Of a stretch of DNA of 64,000 nucleotides, positions 24,014-31,977 are shown piece by piece. The translations under genes were made by a program, and so were the position numbers. The stretch lies in assembly GCA_934096235.1 (NCBI GenBank), contig CAKOLO010000004.1, positions 62,001 to 126,000 on the forward strand. The letters are read 5' to 3'. This stretch comes from an uncultured Bacilli bacterium (GTDB lineage Bacteria; Bacillota_I; Bacilli_A; RF39; UBA660). Every line of letters starts with the position of its first letter. Positions within the stretch are counted from its first letter, which is position 1. The notes beneath the pieces were generated by a model that had not been told where the DNA came from, searched no databases, and saw only the letters and a list, made by a program, of their open reading frames with translations.

Positions 24014-26183
24014 AGTTTTGAAATTGTGAATTATACAGTTCTGCATAGAAACCGTTTTGTTTCATTAATTCATCATGTGAACCTGTTTCAATAATATTAC
24101 CATCTTTCATAACAAGAATAATATCTGCGTTTTTAATAGTTGATAGTCTATGTGCGATTATGAATGATGTTCTTCCTTCAGTTAGTTTATCCATTGCTTT
24201 TTGAACTAGTTCTTCTGTTCTAGTGTCTACTGAAGATGTTGCTTCGTCTAATATCAAGAATGGAGAATCTTTTATCATACCACGAGCTATTGTTAATAAC
24301 TGTTTTTGTCCTGCTGAAATAGATTCATTATCTTCCATTTTATAATCTAATGTTTTAGGAAGAGATTTTACAAAGTGATCTACTCCAACCACTTCTAGAG
24401 CATTCCATATTTCTTTATCACTTACATCATTCTTATTAAATTTAATATTATCTCTAATAGTTCCATCAAATAACCATGTATCTTGTAAAACCATTATAAA
24501 CAAATCATGTATATTTTCTCTTGTTAGATTTTTTGTACTTATCCCATCTATTTTGATGTTTCCACTATTTATTTCATAGAATTTCATAAGTAAGTTTACT
24601 ATAGTTGTTTTTCCTGCACCTGTTGGACCTACGATTGCTACTTTTTGTCCTGGTAAAACATTACAATTAAAGTCTTTAATGATTATTTTATCTTCATCAT
24701 AACCAAATTTAACATGTTCAAAATCAATGTTTCCTTTTACTTTTTTAGGATCAAGTATTCCATTTAAATTAGATTCGTCTGTCATTTCAGGTTCCTCAAT
24801 AAATTCAAATACTCTTTCTGATGCTGCACTTGCTGTTTGAAGCTGTGTCATACTTTGTGCTATTTGAGATAAAGGACTTGTAAATAATCTTACATAAATC
24901 ATAAATGCAACTATTGTACCAAATGTAATGTTTCCTTTAAGTGTTAGAATTGCTCCAACTATACAAACTGCTACATAACTAAAGTTACCAATAAATCCCA
25001 TCATAGGAGGCATAAGTCCAGATAAGAATTGACTCTTACGATTGCAATCATAAACATTTTTATTTAAAATATTGAATTTTTCAGAGGCTTCTTCTTCGCC
25101 ATTATATGCTTTAACTACGTTATGTGAACTATATATTTCTTCGATATGTCCATTTAGTTTACCAAGTTCTATTTGTCTTTGGTTAAAATATTTTTGTGAT
25201 TTGCTAAGAATAAGACCCATGAATGCAAATCCAAATAATGATGATAATATACAAGTAATTGCCATTATGTAGTTTGTTGCAAACATCATAATAATAGAAC
25301 CTATAAATAGTGCTACTGCGCCTACTAGGGTACTTAAACTATTTTGAAGAGACATATTAATAGTATCTACGTCGTTTGTTACTCTTGATAAGATATCACC
25401 ATAACTATTTTTATCAAAGTATTTTAAAGGCAATTTATTAATCTTTTTAGATATCTTTGTTCTTAATGTTTTAGCAAAGTTGTTAGATGCTACTACCATT
25501 AAAATACTTTCTATATAACTAAATAATGCACTAATTAAATATACGCATACTAAGAATAATGCAATATTTTTAATTTTAGTTATATCCATTTTTGGTTTAA
25601 TTAATTCATTTATATTTTTTGATAATTTATCTAGTTCTCCATATATCTTAGTAGGTTCATTTAAATCTACTTTAGACATAGTACTTACAAATTCAACTTT
25701 ATCTTTGTTAGTAATTATTACTCCATCTATTGTTGTATCTTTGAATATAAGAAGTTTTGTGCTTTCAGGTAATTTATCTATAAGTTTTTCTTTGTTATCA
25801 CTTGTATACATTTCACTGATTACTTCATAATATTTTAATTTATCTTCTTCACTTATATTTTCTAATGATTTATCGTCTAACATAATATTATTTTGTATAT
25901 CTGTTTGTATGTCTTTTACAAGTAATTCCATGTTATCCTTATTAATTATTAATCCTTCTTGTATTTCATTAGTTAAGTCTTTTATTTTATTTGGCCCTAT
26001 TATTGATAGAATACTACTTAGAGCTGATAAAACTATTGCGATAACTATTAAGTGTTTATAAGGTTTTAAATATTTATTTAGTTTTGCTAATGCTTTTTTA
26101 AAATCTTTTGGTTTTTCAGAGGCTCCTCTTCCTCCTGGTCCATGACCTCTTCTTGGAGTTTTATTTTCTTTTTCGTTATTCAT
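24012..26183 (-). CDS. ABC exporter subunit (permease + ATPase) with a large outer insertion
   Basis: A 723-residue half-transporter. It has a Gly/Arg-rich N-terminus, helix 1 (~residues 43-63), then a ~125-residue hydrophilic stretch before helix 2 that should form an extracytoplasmic domain, then the remaining helices. The nucleotide domain has Walker A GPTGAGKTT, signature SAGQKQ and Walker B FLILDEATSSVD with the catalytic Glu present. Together with the next subunit it should form a heterodimeric drug- or peptide-type exporter (BmrCD/LmrCD type). The ATG at 26183 is preferred over a TTG six bases upstream because of spacing from GGAGG. Confidence 0.9.
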   Translation of the reverse strand: MNNEKENKTPRRGHGPGGRGASEKPKDFKKALAKLNKYLKPYKHLIVIAIVLSALSSILSIIGPNKIKDLTNEIQEGLIINKDNMELLVKDIQTDIQNNIMLDDKSLENISEEDKLKYYEVISEMYTSDNKEKLIDKLPESTKLLIFKDTTIDGVIITNKDKVEFVSTMSKVDLNEPTKIYGELDKLSKNINELIKPKMDITKIKNIALFLVCVYLISALFSYIESILMVVASNNFAKTLRTKISKKINKLPLKYFDKNSYGDILSRVTNDVDTINMSLQNSLSTLVGAVALFIGSIIMMFATNYIMAITCILSSLFGFAFMGLILSKSQKYFNQRQIELGKLNGHIEEIYSSHNVVKAYNGEEEASEKFNILNKNVYDCNRKSQFLSGLMPPMMGFIGNFSYVAVCIVGAILTLKGNITFGTIVAFMIYVRLFTSPLSQIAQSMTQLQTASAASERVFEFIEEPEMTDESNLNGILDPKKVKGNIDFEHVKFGYDEDKIIIKDFNCNVLPGQKVAIVGPTGAGKTTIVNLLMKFYEINSGNIKIDGISTKNLTRENIHDLFIMVLQDTWLFDGTIRDNIKFNKNDVSDKEIWNALEVVGVDHFVKSLPKTLDYKMEDNESISAGQKQLLTIARGMIKDSPFLILDEATSSVDTRTEELVQKAMDKLTEGRTSFIIAHRLSTIKNADIILVMKDGNIIETGSHDELMKQNGFYAELYNSQFQN

Positions 26184-27930
26184 TTTCAAGTTCCTCCTTT
26201 GATAATTGTGAATATGCTATTTCTTTGTATACTTCACAATTTTTAAGTAATTCTTTATGTGTACCTATACCTACACATTTTCCTTTATCAAGTACTATAA
26301 TTTTATCTGCATTTTTGATTGTACCTATTCTTTGAGCTACGATTACACTAGTTGCATCTTTTGTATAATTCTTTAGTTCTTTTCTTAGAACATAATCTGT
26401 TTTATAGTCAAGAGCACTAAATGAATCATCAAATATATATATTTCAGGGTCTCTTGCGATAGCTCTTGCAATACTTAGTCTTTGTTTTTGACCACCTGAT
26501 ACGTTTGTTCCACCTTGAGCTATTTCTGATTCATATTTTTTAGACATTTTTTCAACAAATTCTTCTGCTTGTGCTACTTTTACTGCTTCTTTTATTTTGC
26601 TTTTTGTAACTTCATAATTAGTTTTCTTTCCATAACTTACATTGTAATTTACTGAACCACTAAACATAACTGCTCTTTGAGAAACATAGCCTAAACGATC
26701 ATGAAGAGACTCTAAAGTGTAATTTCTAACATCAATTCCATCTACAAGTACTTTTCCATCTGTTACATCATAAAACCTTGGTATTAGATTTATAAGAGTA
26801 CTTTTACCACTACCAGTAGAACCTATAATAGCAACAGTTTCTCCTTTAGAAGCTTTAAATGATATATCTTCAAGTACATATTCTTCTGAATCAGGATATT
26901 TAAACGAAACATTTTTAAATTCTATTGTGCCAACTTCTGAACTCTTAGTTTCTTTTCCACTTTTTATTTTAGCTTTAGTATTTAATACTTCATTAATTCT
27001 ATCTGCTGATATTGATGCTCTTGGATACATAATAAATATCATTGCTAGCATTAAAAATGACATAATTACTTGCATAGCGTAACTACTAAATACTACCATA
27101 TTACTAAATAATGTTATTTTATCTGCTAAAAGAGCATCTTTTATAAGAAAAGCACCCATAAAATAAATACCTAGTGATACCCCATTCATTATTAAATACA
27201 TCATAGGTGACATTAAACTCATTACTTTTTGGTTGAATAATTGTGTATTTGTTAATTTTTTATTTGTTTTTTCAAATTTATCTTCTTGATATTTTTCTGC
27301 ATTAAATGCTCTTACTACTCTTATACCTTTTAGATTTTCTCTTGTAAGACCATTTATACTATCTATTAATTTTTGAACTATTTTAAATCTTGGAAGAACA
27401 ATTATCATAAGTGCAATTACCATTATAAGTAGTACTAATACGGCTCCTCCTGTAATTACAGTCCATTCAAAACTTTTACCTAATATTTTGCCTATTGCCC
27501 AAATCGCAGTAATTGGTGCTTTTATAATCATTTGAAGGCCAAATGTAAGCATCATTTCAACATTTCCTATATCATTTGTTGTTCTTGTGATAAGACTACT
27601 TGTTTGGAATTTTTTAATTTCTTCCATACTGAAACTTTGCACTTTGTTAAATAGTTTTTCACGTAAATTCTTTGAAAAATTAGATGCTAAGTTTGCTATG
27701 ATATATCCTACTACTACTGAGGATGCAAAACTAAGAAGTGCACATCCTAACATGTAAGATCCTTCTGTTAATATTTCTTTAATTGTACCATTTAACTGTA
27801 CAAGTTCTGTTATTCTACTCATATAATCAGGTATTTTAAGTTCTAACCATACTTGTAAAACTATAAATATGCAACTTATAAATATAAATAGCCAATCTTT
27901 CTTTTCTAAGTTTTTAAATAATTTTAACAT
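26176..27930 (-). CDS. ABC exporter subunit with degenerate catalytic site
   Basis: A 584-residue partner half-transporter with six helices and a nucleotide domain: Walker A GSTGSGKST, signature VSGGQKQRLS, Walker B YIFDDSFSALD. Asp replaces the catalytic Glu, and the D-loop region lacks the usual EAT, the hallmark of the degenerate site in heterodimeric exporters such as BmrC/LmrC. It overlaps both neighbours in the operon marR-ABC-ABC, so it is co-expressed and likely controlled by the MarR protein. Confidence 0.92.
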   Translation of the reverse strand: MLKLFKNLEKKDWLFIFISCIFIVLQVWLELKIPDYMSRITELVQLNGTIKEILTEGSYMLGCALLSFASSVVVGYIIANLASNFSKNLREKLFNKVQSFSMEEIKKFQTSSLITRTTNDIGNVEMMLTFGLQMIIKAPITAIWAIGKILGKSFEWTVITGGAVLVLLIMVIALMIIVLPRFKIVQKLIDSINGLTRENLKGIRVVRAFNAEKYQEDKFEKTNKKLTNTQLFNQKVMSLMSPMMYLIMNGVSLGIYFMGAFLIKDALLADKITLFSNMVVFSSYAMQVIMSFLMLAMIFIMYPRASISADRINEVLNTKAKIKSGKETKSSEVGTIEFKNVSFKYPDSEEYVLEDISFKASKGETVAIIGSTGSGKSTLINLIPRFYDVTDGKVLVDGIDVRNYTLESLHDRLGYVSQRAVMFSGSVNYNVSYGKKTNYEVTKSKIKEAVKVAQAEEFVEKMSKKYESEIAQGGTNVSGGQKQRLSIARAIARDPEIYIFDDSFSALDYKTDYVLRKELKNYTKDATSVIVAQRIGTIKNADKIIVLDKGKCVGIGTHKELLKNCEVYKEIAYSQLSKEELENE

Positions 27931-28367
27931 TCGTTTTCTCCTCTCAAATTATCTTGTATTTGATTAGTCACTTTATAAAATATCTCCAAATCTTTAGGAT
28001 CGATATTTTTTTGTAATAAGTTTTCAAACTCAAGAGCCTTCTTTTTCATTACTTTATCTAGTTTTAATCCTTTATCAGTAAGTTTTATTTCTTTACTTCT
28101 AAGATCATTTGTAGATTCAGTTCTTGTAATAATACCATTTTTAATCATCGTACTTAGTATACCTGATATAGTAGATTTTCTAAGTCCTAGTTTCTTTTCT
28201 ATATCTTTTTGATATACAATATTATTTTTATTCTTAATTAAATATTTTATTATCACTATTTGAGCTGGTGTTAATTGATAAATAGAATCTTTATTATAAA
28301 ATATTATTTTTCTTACTATTAAACTATCTATCTTTTTAATTTCTAAACTTATACTTTTCTCATTCAT
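27924..28367 (-). CDS. MarR-family transcriptional regulator
   Basis: 147 residues with a winged helix-turn-helix: LTPAQIVIIKYLIKNKNNIVYQKDIE, RKSTISGILSTMIKNGIITRT, wing STNDLRSKEIKLTDKGLKL. It begins the operon with two ABC exporter subunits, a common arrangement where the repressor senses a toxic ligand that the pump removes. A perfect inverted repeat in its own leader is the likely operator, giving autoregulation. Confidence 0.93.
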   Translation of the reverse strand: MNEKSISLEIKKIDSLIVRKIIFYNKDSIYQLTPAQIVIIKYLIKNKNNIVYQKDIEKKLGLRKSTISGILSTMIKNGIITRTESTNDLRSKEIKLTDKGLKLDKVMKKKALEFENLLQKNIDPKDLEIFYKVTNQIQDNLRGENEC

Positions 28368-28379
28368 AATATCTTTCCT

Positions 28380-28395
28380 TTAGTTAGGTAACTAA
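28380..28395 (-). promoter_or_regulatory. Candidate MarR operator
   Basis: TTAGTTA-CC-TAACTAA (minus-strand reading), a perfect 7-bp inverted repeat with a 2-bp centre. It sits between the -10 and the start codon, the size and place typical of MarR operators. Confidence 0.72.
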
Positions 28396-28402
28396 CAAAA
28401 TA

Positions 28403-28430
28403 ATTATACCCATTTAATATTATATGTCAA
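28403..28430 (-). promoter_or_regulatory. Promoter of the marR-ABC-ABC operon
   Basis: TTGACA (28425-28430), 16 bp, TATAAT (28403-28408): both hexamers are perfect. Confidence 0.85.
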
Positions 28431-28461
28431 TAACAGTTTTTATGATTTTACAAATTTTTCA

Positions 28462-28493
28462 CAATAAGAAAATATCTCAGTTAAGAGATATTT
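28462..28493 (-). terminator. Terminator of the PD-(D/E)XK gene
   Basis: AAATATCTC (28470-28478)/GAGATATTT (28485-28493) with TTCTTATT following on the minus strand. Confidence 0.7.
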
Positions 28494-29423
28494 CTATTTT
28501 TCATTTAGTTCCTTAAGTTTTGCTTCATATTCTTCTATTAGTTTTTGTGCTTCTTGCTCTTTCTTTTCAACTTCTTGTTCTTTCTTTTCAGCTTCTTGTT
28601 TTTTCTTTTTAGCTTCTTGTTCTTTCTTTTCAACTTCTTGTTTTTTCTTTTCAACTTCTTGTTCTTTCTTTTCAACTTCTTTTATTCGCTCATCAAGTTT
28701 TTTATTTTTTTCATTATATTCTTGGTCTCTTAGTTTTTCTAAATACTCTCTTGTTGCTTTTAGTTTTTTATCATCTTCTTCATCAGACATTAATATAGTG
28801 TATTCTGGATCATCATTTAATTCTTCTACTCTATCTTTATATCTTTTCACTCTTTCATCTCCATTACATAACTTTTCTAACTCTTCATTACTTGATATAA
28901 GCATTATGAGAGGTTTAAATCTTTCTTTTTCAACTTTAGTTTTATTATAATATGTTTTTTTAAGTTTATCTACATTAAACTCATATATAATAAATTTTTC
29001 TGACCAAAACTCCCCGTATTCACTTTTAAGCATATACTTAGAAACTTCATGAATTTTGTTATTTTTACTTGTTAAATTTATTTGAACAGATATTGGCTGC
29101 AATACATAGTTTTCTGATGTGTTAAGAGCATTACTATAAATACTTGCTAAATAACCTAGATTTCTATCCCTTATAAATTGTTCACTTTCTCCATTATTTA
29201 TTTCAACATTAAATACTTTTCCATTTGTTTTAATAATAGTATCTACTACTTTAGATTTAATTATTTTATTGTCTTTAATAATTTCTCTATCTTTAAGTTC
29301 TAGTTCATCTATCTTCATATCTAAACAACTTTCAATTAACCATTTAAGTAAGTCTTTATTCTTTTCAATATAAAATGTATTCTTAAAAATAATATCATTC
29401 ATACCATTATACTTTTTATTCAT
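28494..29423 (-). CDS. PD-(D/E)XK nuclease family protein (PDDEXK_2/Rpn-like) with coiled-coil tail
   Basis: 309 residues. The N-terminal ~190 residues match the PDDEXK_2 transposase-like family: start NDIIFKNTF, then DREIIKDNKIIKSKVVDTIIKTNGKVFNVEIN, which carries the nuclease core (D...ExN/Q), and RDRNLGYLASIYS. The tail (residues ~225-309) is a Lys/Glu/Gln heptad repeat predicted to form a long coiled coil. Such proteins are common in gut Firmicutes in several copies; Rpn members promote RecA-independent recombination. It has its own promoter, a near copy of the bacteriocin operon's promoter. Confidence 0.85.
   Translation of the reverse strand: MNKKYNGMNDIIFKNTFYIEKNKDLLKWLIESCLDMKIDELELKDREIIKDNKIIKSKVVDTIIKTNGKVFNVEINNGESEQFIRDRNLGYLASIYSNALNTSENYVLQPISVQINLTSKNNKIHEVSKYMLKSEYGEFWSEKFIIYEFNVDKLKKTYYNKTKVEKERFKPLIMLISSNEELEKLCNGDERVKRYKDRVEELNDDPEYTILMSDEEDDKKLKATREYLEKLRDQEYNEKNKKLDERIKEVEKKEQEVEKKKQEVEKKEQEAKKKKQEAEKKEQEVEKKEQEAQKLIEEYEAKLKELNEK
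28551..28676 (-). repeat. 21-bp tandem repeats, six units
   Basis: Six in-register 21-bp units (for example TTCTTGTTCTTTCTTTTCAAC on the plus strand, with few changes), each coding one heptad of the KKEQEVE/KKKQEAE type. Near-identical units suggest copy number can change by slippage without breaking the frame. Confidence 0.9.
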
Positions 29424-29455
29424 CTATTACCTCCTTTCTAGAGTTTATCTCCCTC

Positions 29456-29500
29456 TATTATTATAGTTAGCCATAAAATACCAAAACACTTCTTTTTTTA
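29456..29500 (-). promoter_or_regulatory. Promoter region of the PD-(D/E)XK gene (copy B of a 45-bp duplicated element)
   Basis: 43 of 45 bases match 31881-31925. It contains TATAAT (29460-29465 on the minus strand) with a poor -35 and the string AAAAAAAGAAGTGTTTT upstream. Confidence 0.75.
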
Positions 29501-29534
29501 TTAAAAATATAGTTAGCATTTGCTAACTATATTT
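29497..29534 (-). terminator. Terminator of the bacteriocin operon
   Basis: A 14-bp perfect stem (29505-29518 with 29521-29534), a 2-nt central loop in the sequence (larger in a real fold), then TTTTAAT on the minus strand. It includes the stop codon of the second peptide gene. Confidence 0.85.
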
Positions 29535-29681
29535 ACATTTCTTCTTCTCTTTTGCTCTTCTAATCGCAGAACCTAAGCTTCTTCCTAATTCTAATGCTAA
29601 AGTAACACTTCTTACTAATGCATTTATAATAGTACCTGAAACTGACCCTGCTTTAATCATCATTAGTTCTTCTACTTCCAT
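29523..29681 (-). CDS. Putative two-peptide bacteriocin, peptide beta precursor
   Basis: A 52-codon gene. The leader MEVEELMMIKAG ends in AG, a variant of the double-glycine cleavage site, and closely resembles the leader of the preceding gene (EELMxIKxG in both). The predicted mature part is 40 residues: SVSGTIINALVRSVTLALE, then LGRSLGSAIRRAKEKKKCKYS. It contains a GxxxG motif (GRSLG), an amphipathic stretch and a strongly basic C-terminus with one Cys. It starts inside the last codons of the peptide-alpha gene with no ribosome site of its own, so translation is probably coupled. Confidence 0.75.
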   Translation of the reverse strand: MEVEELMMIKAGSVSGTIINALVRSVTLALELGRSLGSAIRRAKEKKKCKYS

Positions 29682-29812
29682 TTATTACATTTTAAAGGTC
29701 TTAGATAACCATCTAATAATCCTATTAGAAATGACACTAATGTTGATCCAACTCCAATTGCTACCCAATTTGCGCCTCCTTTGATTTTCATTAATTCTTC
29801 TTGATTCATCAT
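29672..29812 (-). CDS. Putative two-peptide bacteriocin, peptide alpha precursor
   Basis: A 46-codon gene directly after the C39 exporter gene (ATGA overlap) with ribosome site AAAGGAG. The leader MMNQEELMKIKGG ends with a classic double glycine, the cut site for C39 peptidases. The predicted mature part is 33 residues: ANWVAIGVGSTLVSFLIGL, then LDGYLRPLKCNKWK. It is hydrophobic with an AxxxG and a GxxxG motif (GLLDG) and a basic tail with one Cys. These traits match class IIb two-peptide bacteriocins. Activity is not proven by sequence. Confidence 0.8.
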   Translation of the reverse strand: MMNQEELMKIKGGANWVAIGVGSTLVSFLIGLLDGYLRPLKCNKWK

Positions 29813-31869
29813 GCCTTACTCCTTTCTAATTTATATTTGTCTTTAAACATTGAAATTATTTCTTCTTTGTGACTAATATAAATTATTGTTTTATCTTTGA
29901 AATAATTAAATAATTTTTTAATTATTTCTTTTTCTTCATCTACACCTACTTCACTTAAAGCTTCATCTAGAATAATAAATTCACTATCCTTTAATATACT
30001 TCTTGCTAAAATAATTTTTTGTCTTTCTCCACCTGATATATTAAATCCATCTTCTTCTATAATCATATTATTTCTTAATTTATTATTATTTCTTAGTGTA
30101 TCTAAATTACATATATGAATAGCATTTTCATACTCTTCATCTTTAATCCTTCTATCATAAATAATATTATTTTTAAGAGTATCATTTAATATATAATTAT
30201 TTTGGGATACATAAGTAATACTATTAGAAATAATGCTAGAACTAATATCCTTAATATTCTTATTATTAATTAATATTTCTCCATTATAATCATCTAAATA
30301 CTTTAATAATATTTTAATAATTGTACTTTTTCCACTACCACTATCACCATATATTAAGAATTTACTTCCGTATTTTATTTTAAATGATACATTATTAAAC
30401 AAAGGAATAAAAGAATTATTATAGTTTAAATTATTAATAATAATATCTCCATTAATAAACTTATTAGTTATTAATTCTTCTTTAGTAGTTACTAGTAATA
30501 AATCATTAATTCTTCTATATACATTCTTTATATAATTAATATTTGGTTCTAACTCTAATATACTTTTTAATGGATCTGTAAAATAATAAATTAATGAATT
30601 AAATAGTAGAAAATTACCAATAGATATTATATTCTTATGAATAAATATAGAACTTATAAATATGGAAAATATATATGTTAAATTAGTTGTTAATTCTTTT
30701 ATAAAAAGTTGTTTATTTAGTGAGGAATCGTATATTTTATGATTGAAAATGCTCTTAATATTAGATATTTCTATCTTTTTAAGTGTTTCTGGTAATAAGT
30801 TTAAATTTTTATTTATTTCATAACTATATATACTTTCATTTAATGTTTTATTATAATTAGATTCATTTATTAATATATTATCTATATATTTATTATTAGT
30901 TCTTTTATATATTAATAGTATTAATACATATATTATTATTTCTATTAGATAAATTATAAATAGTTTAATGTTTATTTTTAACAGTAAAATAATGCTTGTT
31001 AAGACTAATAATATATTAGTAGATATATTTATTATTATTTCTGTTAAAGAGTCTTTAAAGTCCTTTAAATCGTTTATTCTTGATATTACTTCAGGAGTAG
31101 ATTTGTTTTTGAAGAATTGGTATGGAAGATTAAAAAGTTTTCTTATAACTGCATTATTAAGATTAATAGATATTTTAGAATTTATATCTATTATTAATTT
31201 ACCCCTTATATAATTAATAATACTTTTAAATACAGCTGTAATTAAAAACATGATAGTTAGTTTTATTAGAATATTTAAGTTATAATTTGGTAGTATATAG
31301 TCTACTATAACTAGAGTGTAATAATTTAAGAGAATACTTATTACTATTAGGAGTACGGATATAATTATTATTTTTTGTATTTTATATTTTTCTTGATTGA
31401 GGTATGAAAATATAGTTTCTAATAATTTATTTTTATTTCTTAAATTATCTATCTTCTTAACAGGATATATCACAAGAGATGTATTTTGATACATAGTTTT
31501 AAATTCTTCAAAAGATATTTTAGTTATATTAGTTGACGGATCCATTATAGTAAGTGTATTTTTATTTACTTTATATACTACTATAAAGTGATACATGTTA
31601 TTTTTTATAATATGACAAATTATAGGGAAAGATATTTCATTATTAATAATTTCTTCATATGAATAATGTATGCCATATCCATCAAATCCATAATTCTTAC
31701 TACCATTTATTATGTTATATGCATTAGACCCATCTATATCTGTTTTTAATGCAAATGTGACTTCTTCATGCGATGCTTCACATCCATAATATTTCATTAT
31801 AGAAAGTAAGCATGAAGGTCCACAATCTTTTAAACCATTTTGTCTAACTATCAGTTTTTTATTTAACAT
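29809..31869 (-). CDS. Peptidase C39-containing ABC exporter for double-glycine leader peptides
   Basis: 686 residues from the ATG preceded by AGGAGGG (31869). The N-terminal C39 cysteine protease domain (1-130) has Gln10, Cys16 (GLKDCGPSC), His94 (YHFIVVY) and Asp110 (MDPS) in place. Then come six membrane helices and a nucleotide domain with Walker A GDSGSGKST, signature ISGGERQ and Walker B FIILDEALSEV. The dimer cuts off the leader at the double glycine and exports the peptide, as LagD/PCAT1 do. The two peptide genes follow directly. No HlyD-like accessory gene is seen nearby. Confidence 0.95.
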   Translation of the reverse strand: MLNKKLIVRQNGLKDCGPSCLLSIMKYYGCEASHEEVTFALKTDIDGSNAYNIINGSKNYGFDGYGIHYSYEEIINNEISFPIICHIIKNNMYHFIVVYKVNKNTLTIMDPSTNITKISFEEFKTMYQNTSLVIYPVKKIDNLRNKNKLLETIFSYLNQEKYKIQKIIIISVLLIVISILLNYYTLVIVDYILPNYNLNILIKLTIMFLITAVFKSIINYIRGKLIIDINSKISINLNNAVIRKLFNLPYQFFKNKSTPEVISRINDLKDFKDSLTEIIINISTNILLVLTSIILLLKINIKLFIIYLIEIIIYVLILLIYKRTNNKYIDNILINESNYNKTLNESIYSYEINKNLNLLPETLKKIEISNIKSIFNHKIYDSSLNKQLFIKELTTNLTYIFSIFISSIFIHKNIISIGNFLLFNSLIYYFTDPLKSILELEPNINYIKNVYRRINDLLLVTTKEELITNKFINGDIIINNLNYNNSFIPLFNNVSFKIKYGSKFLIYGDSGSGKSTIIKILLKYLDDYNGEILINNKNIKDISSSIISNSITYVSQNNYILNDTLKNNIIYDRRIKDEEYENAIHICNLDTLRNNNKLRNNMIIEEDGFNISGGERQKIILARSILKDSEFIILDEALSEVGVDEEKEIIKKLFNYFKDKTIIYISHKEEIISMFKDKYKLERSKA

Positions 31870-31880
31870 TTTAACCCTCC

Positions 31881-31925
31881 TATTATTATAGTTAGGCATA
31901 AAATACTAAAACACTTCTTTTTTTA
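31881..31925 (-). promoter_or_regulatory. Promoter region of the bacteriocin operon (copy A of the 45-bp duplicated element)
   Basis: TATAAT (31885-31890, minus strand) with a weak -35 (TGTTTT at 17 bp). It is preceded by AAAAAAAGAAGTGTTTTAGT. 43 of 45 bases match 29456-29500. Confidence 0.75.
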
Positions 31926-31933
31926 GAATTTTT

Positions 31934-31970
31934 TTAAAAAAAATAATTGATTCTTTTAAATCAATTATTT
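31934..31970 (-). terminator. Terminator of the dockerin-protein gene
   Basis: AAATAATTGATT (31941-31952)/AATCAATTATTT (31959-31970), followed by a long T run on the minus strand. Confidence 0.85.
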
Positions 31971-31977
31971 ATATTAC

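Noticed and set aside
28551..28676. CRISPR-like regular repeats
   Set aside because: The units are contiguous 21-bp tandem repeats in frame within a coding region, with no spacers.
28494..29423. Insertion sequence (transposase)
   Set aside because: The PD-(D/E)XK family is sometimes called transposase-like, but no terminal inverted repeats or target duplications are visible and the gene has a standard promoter and terminator.
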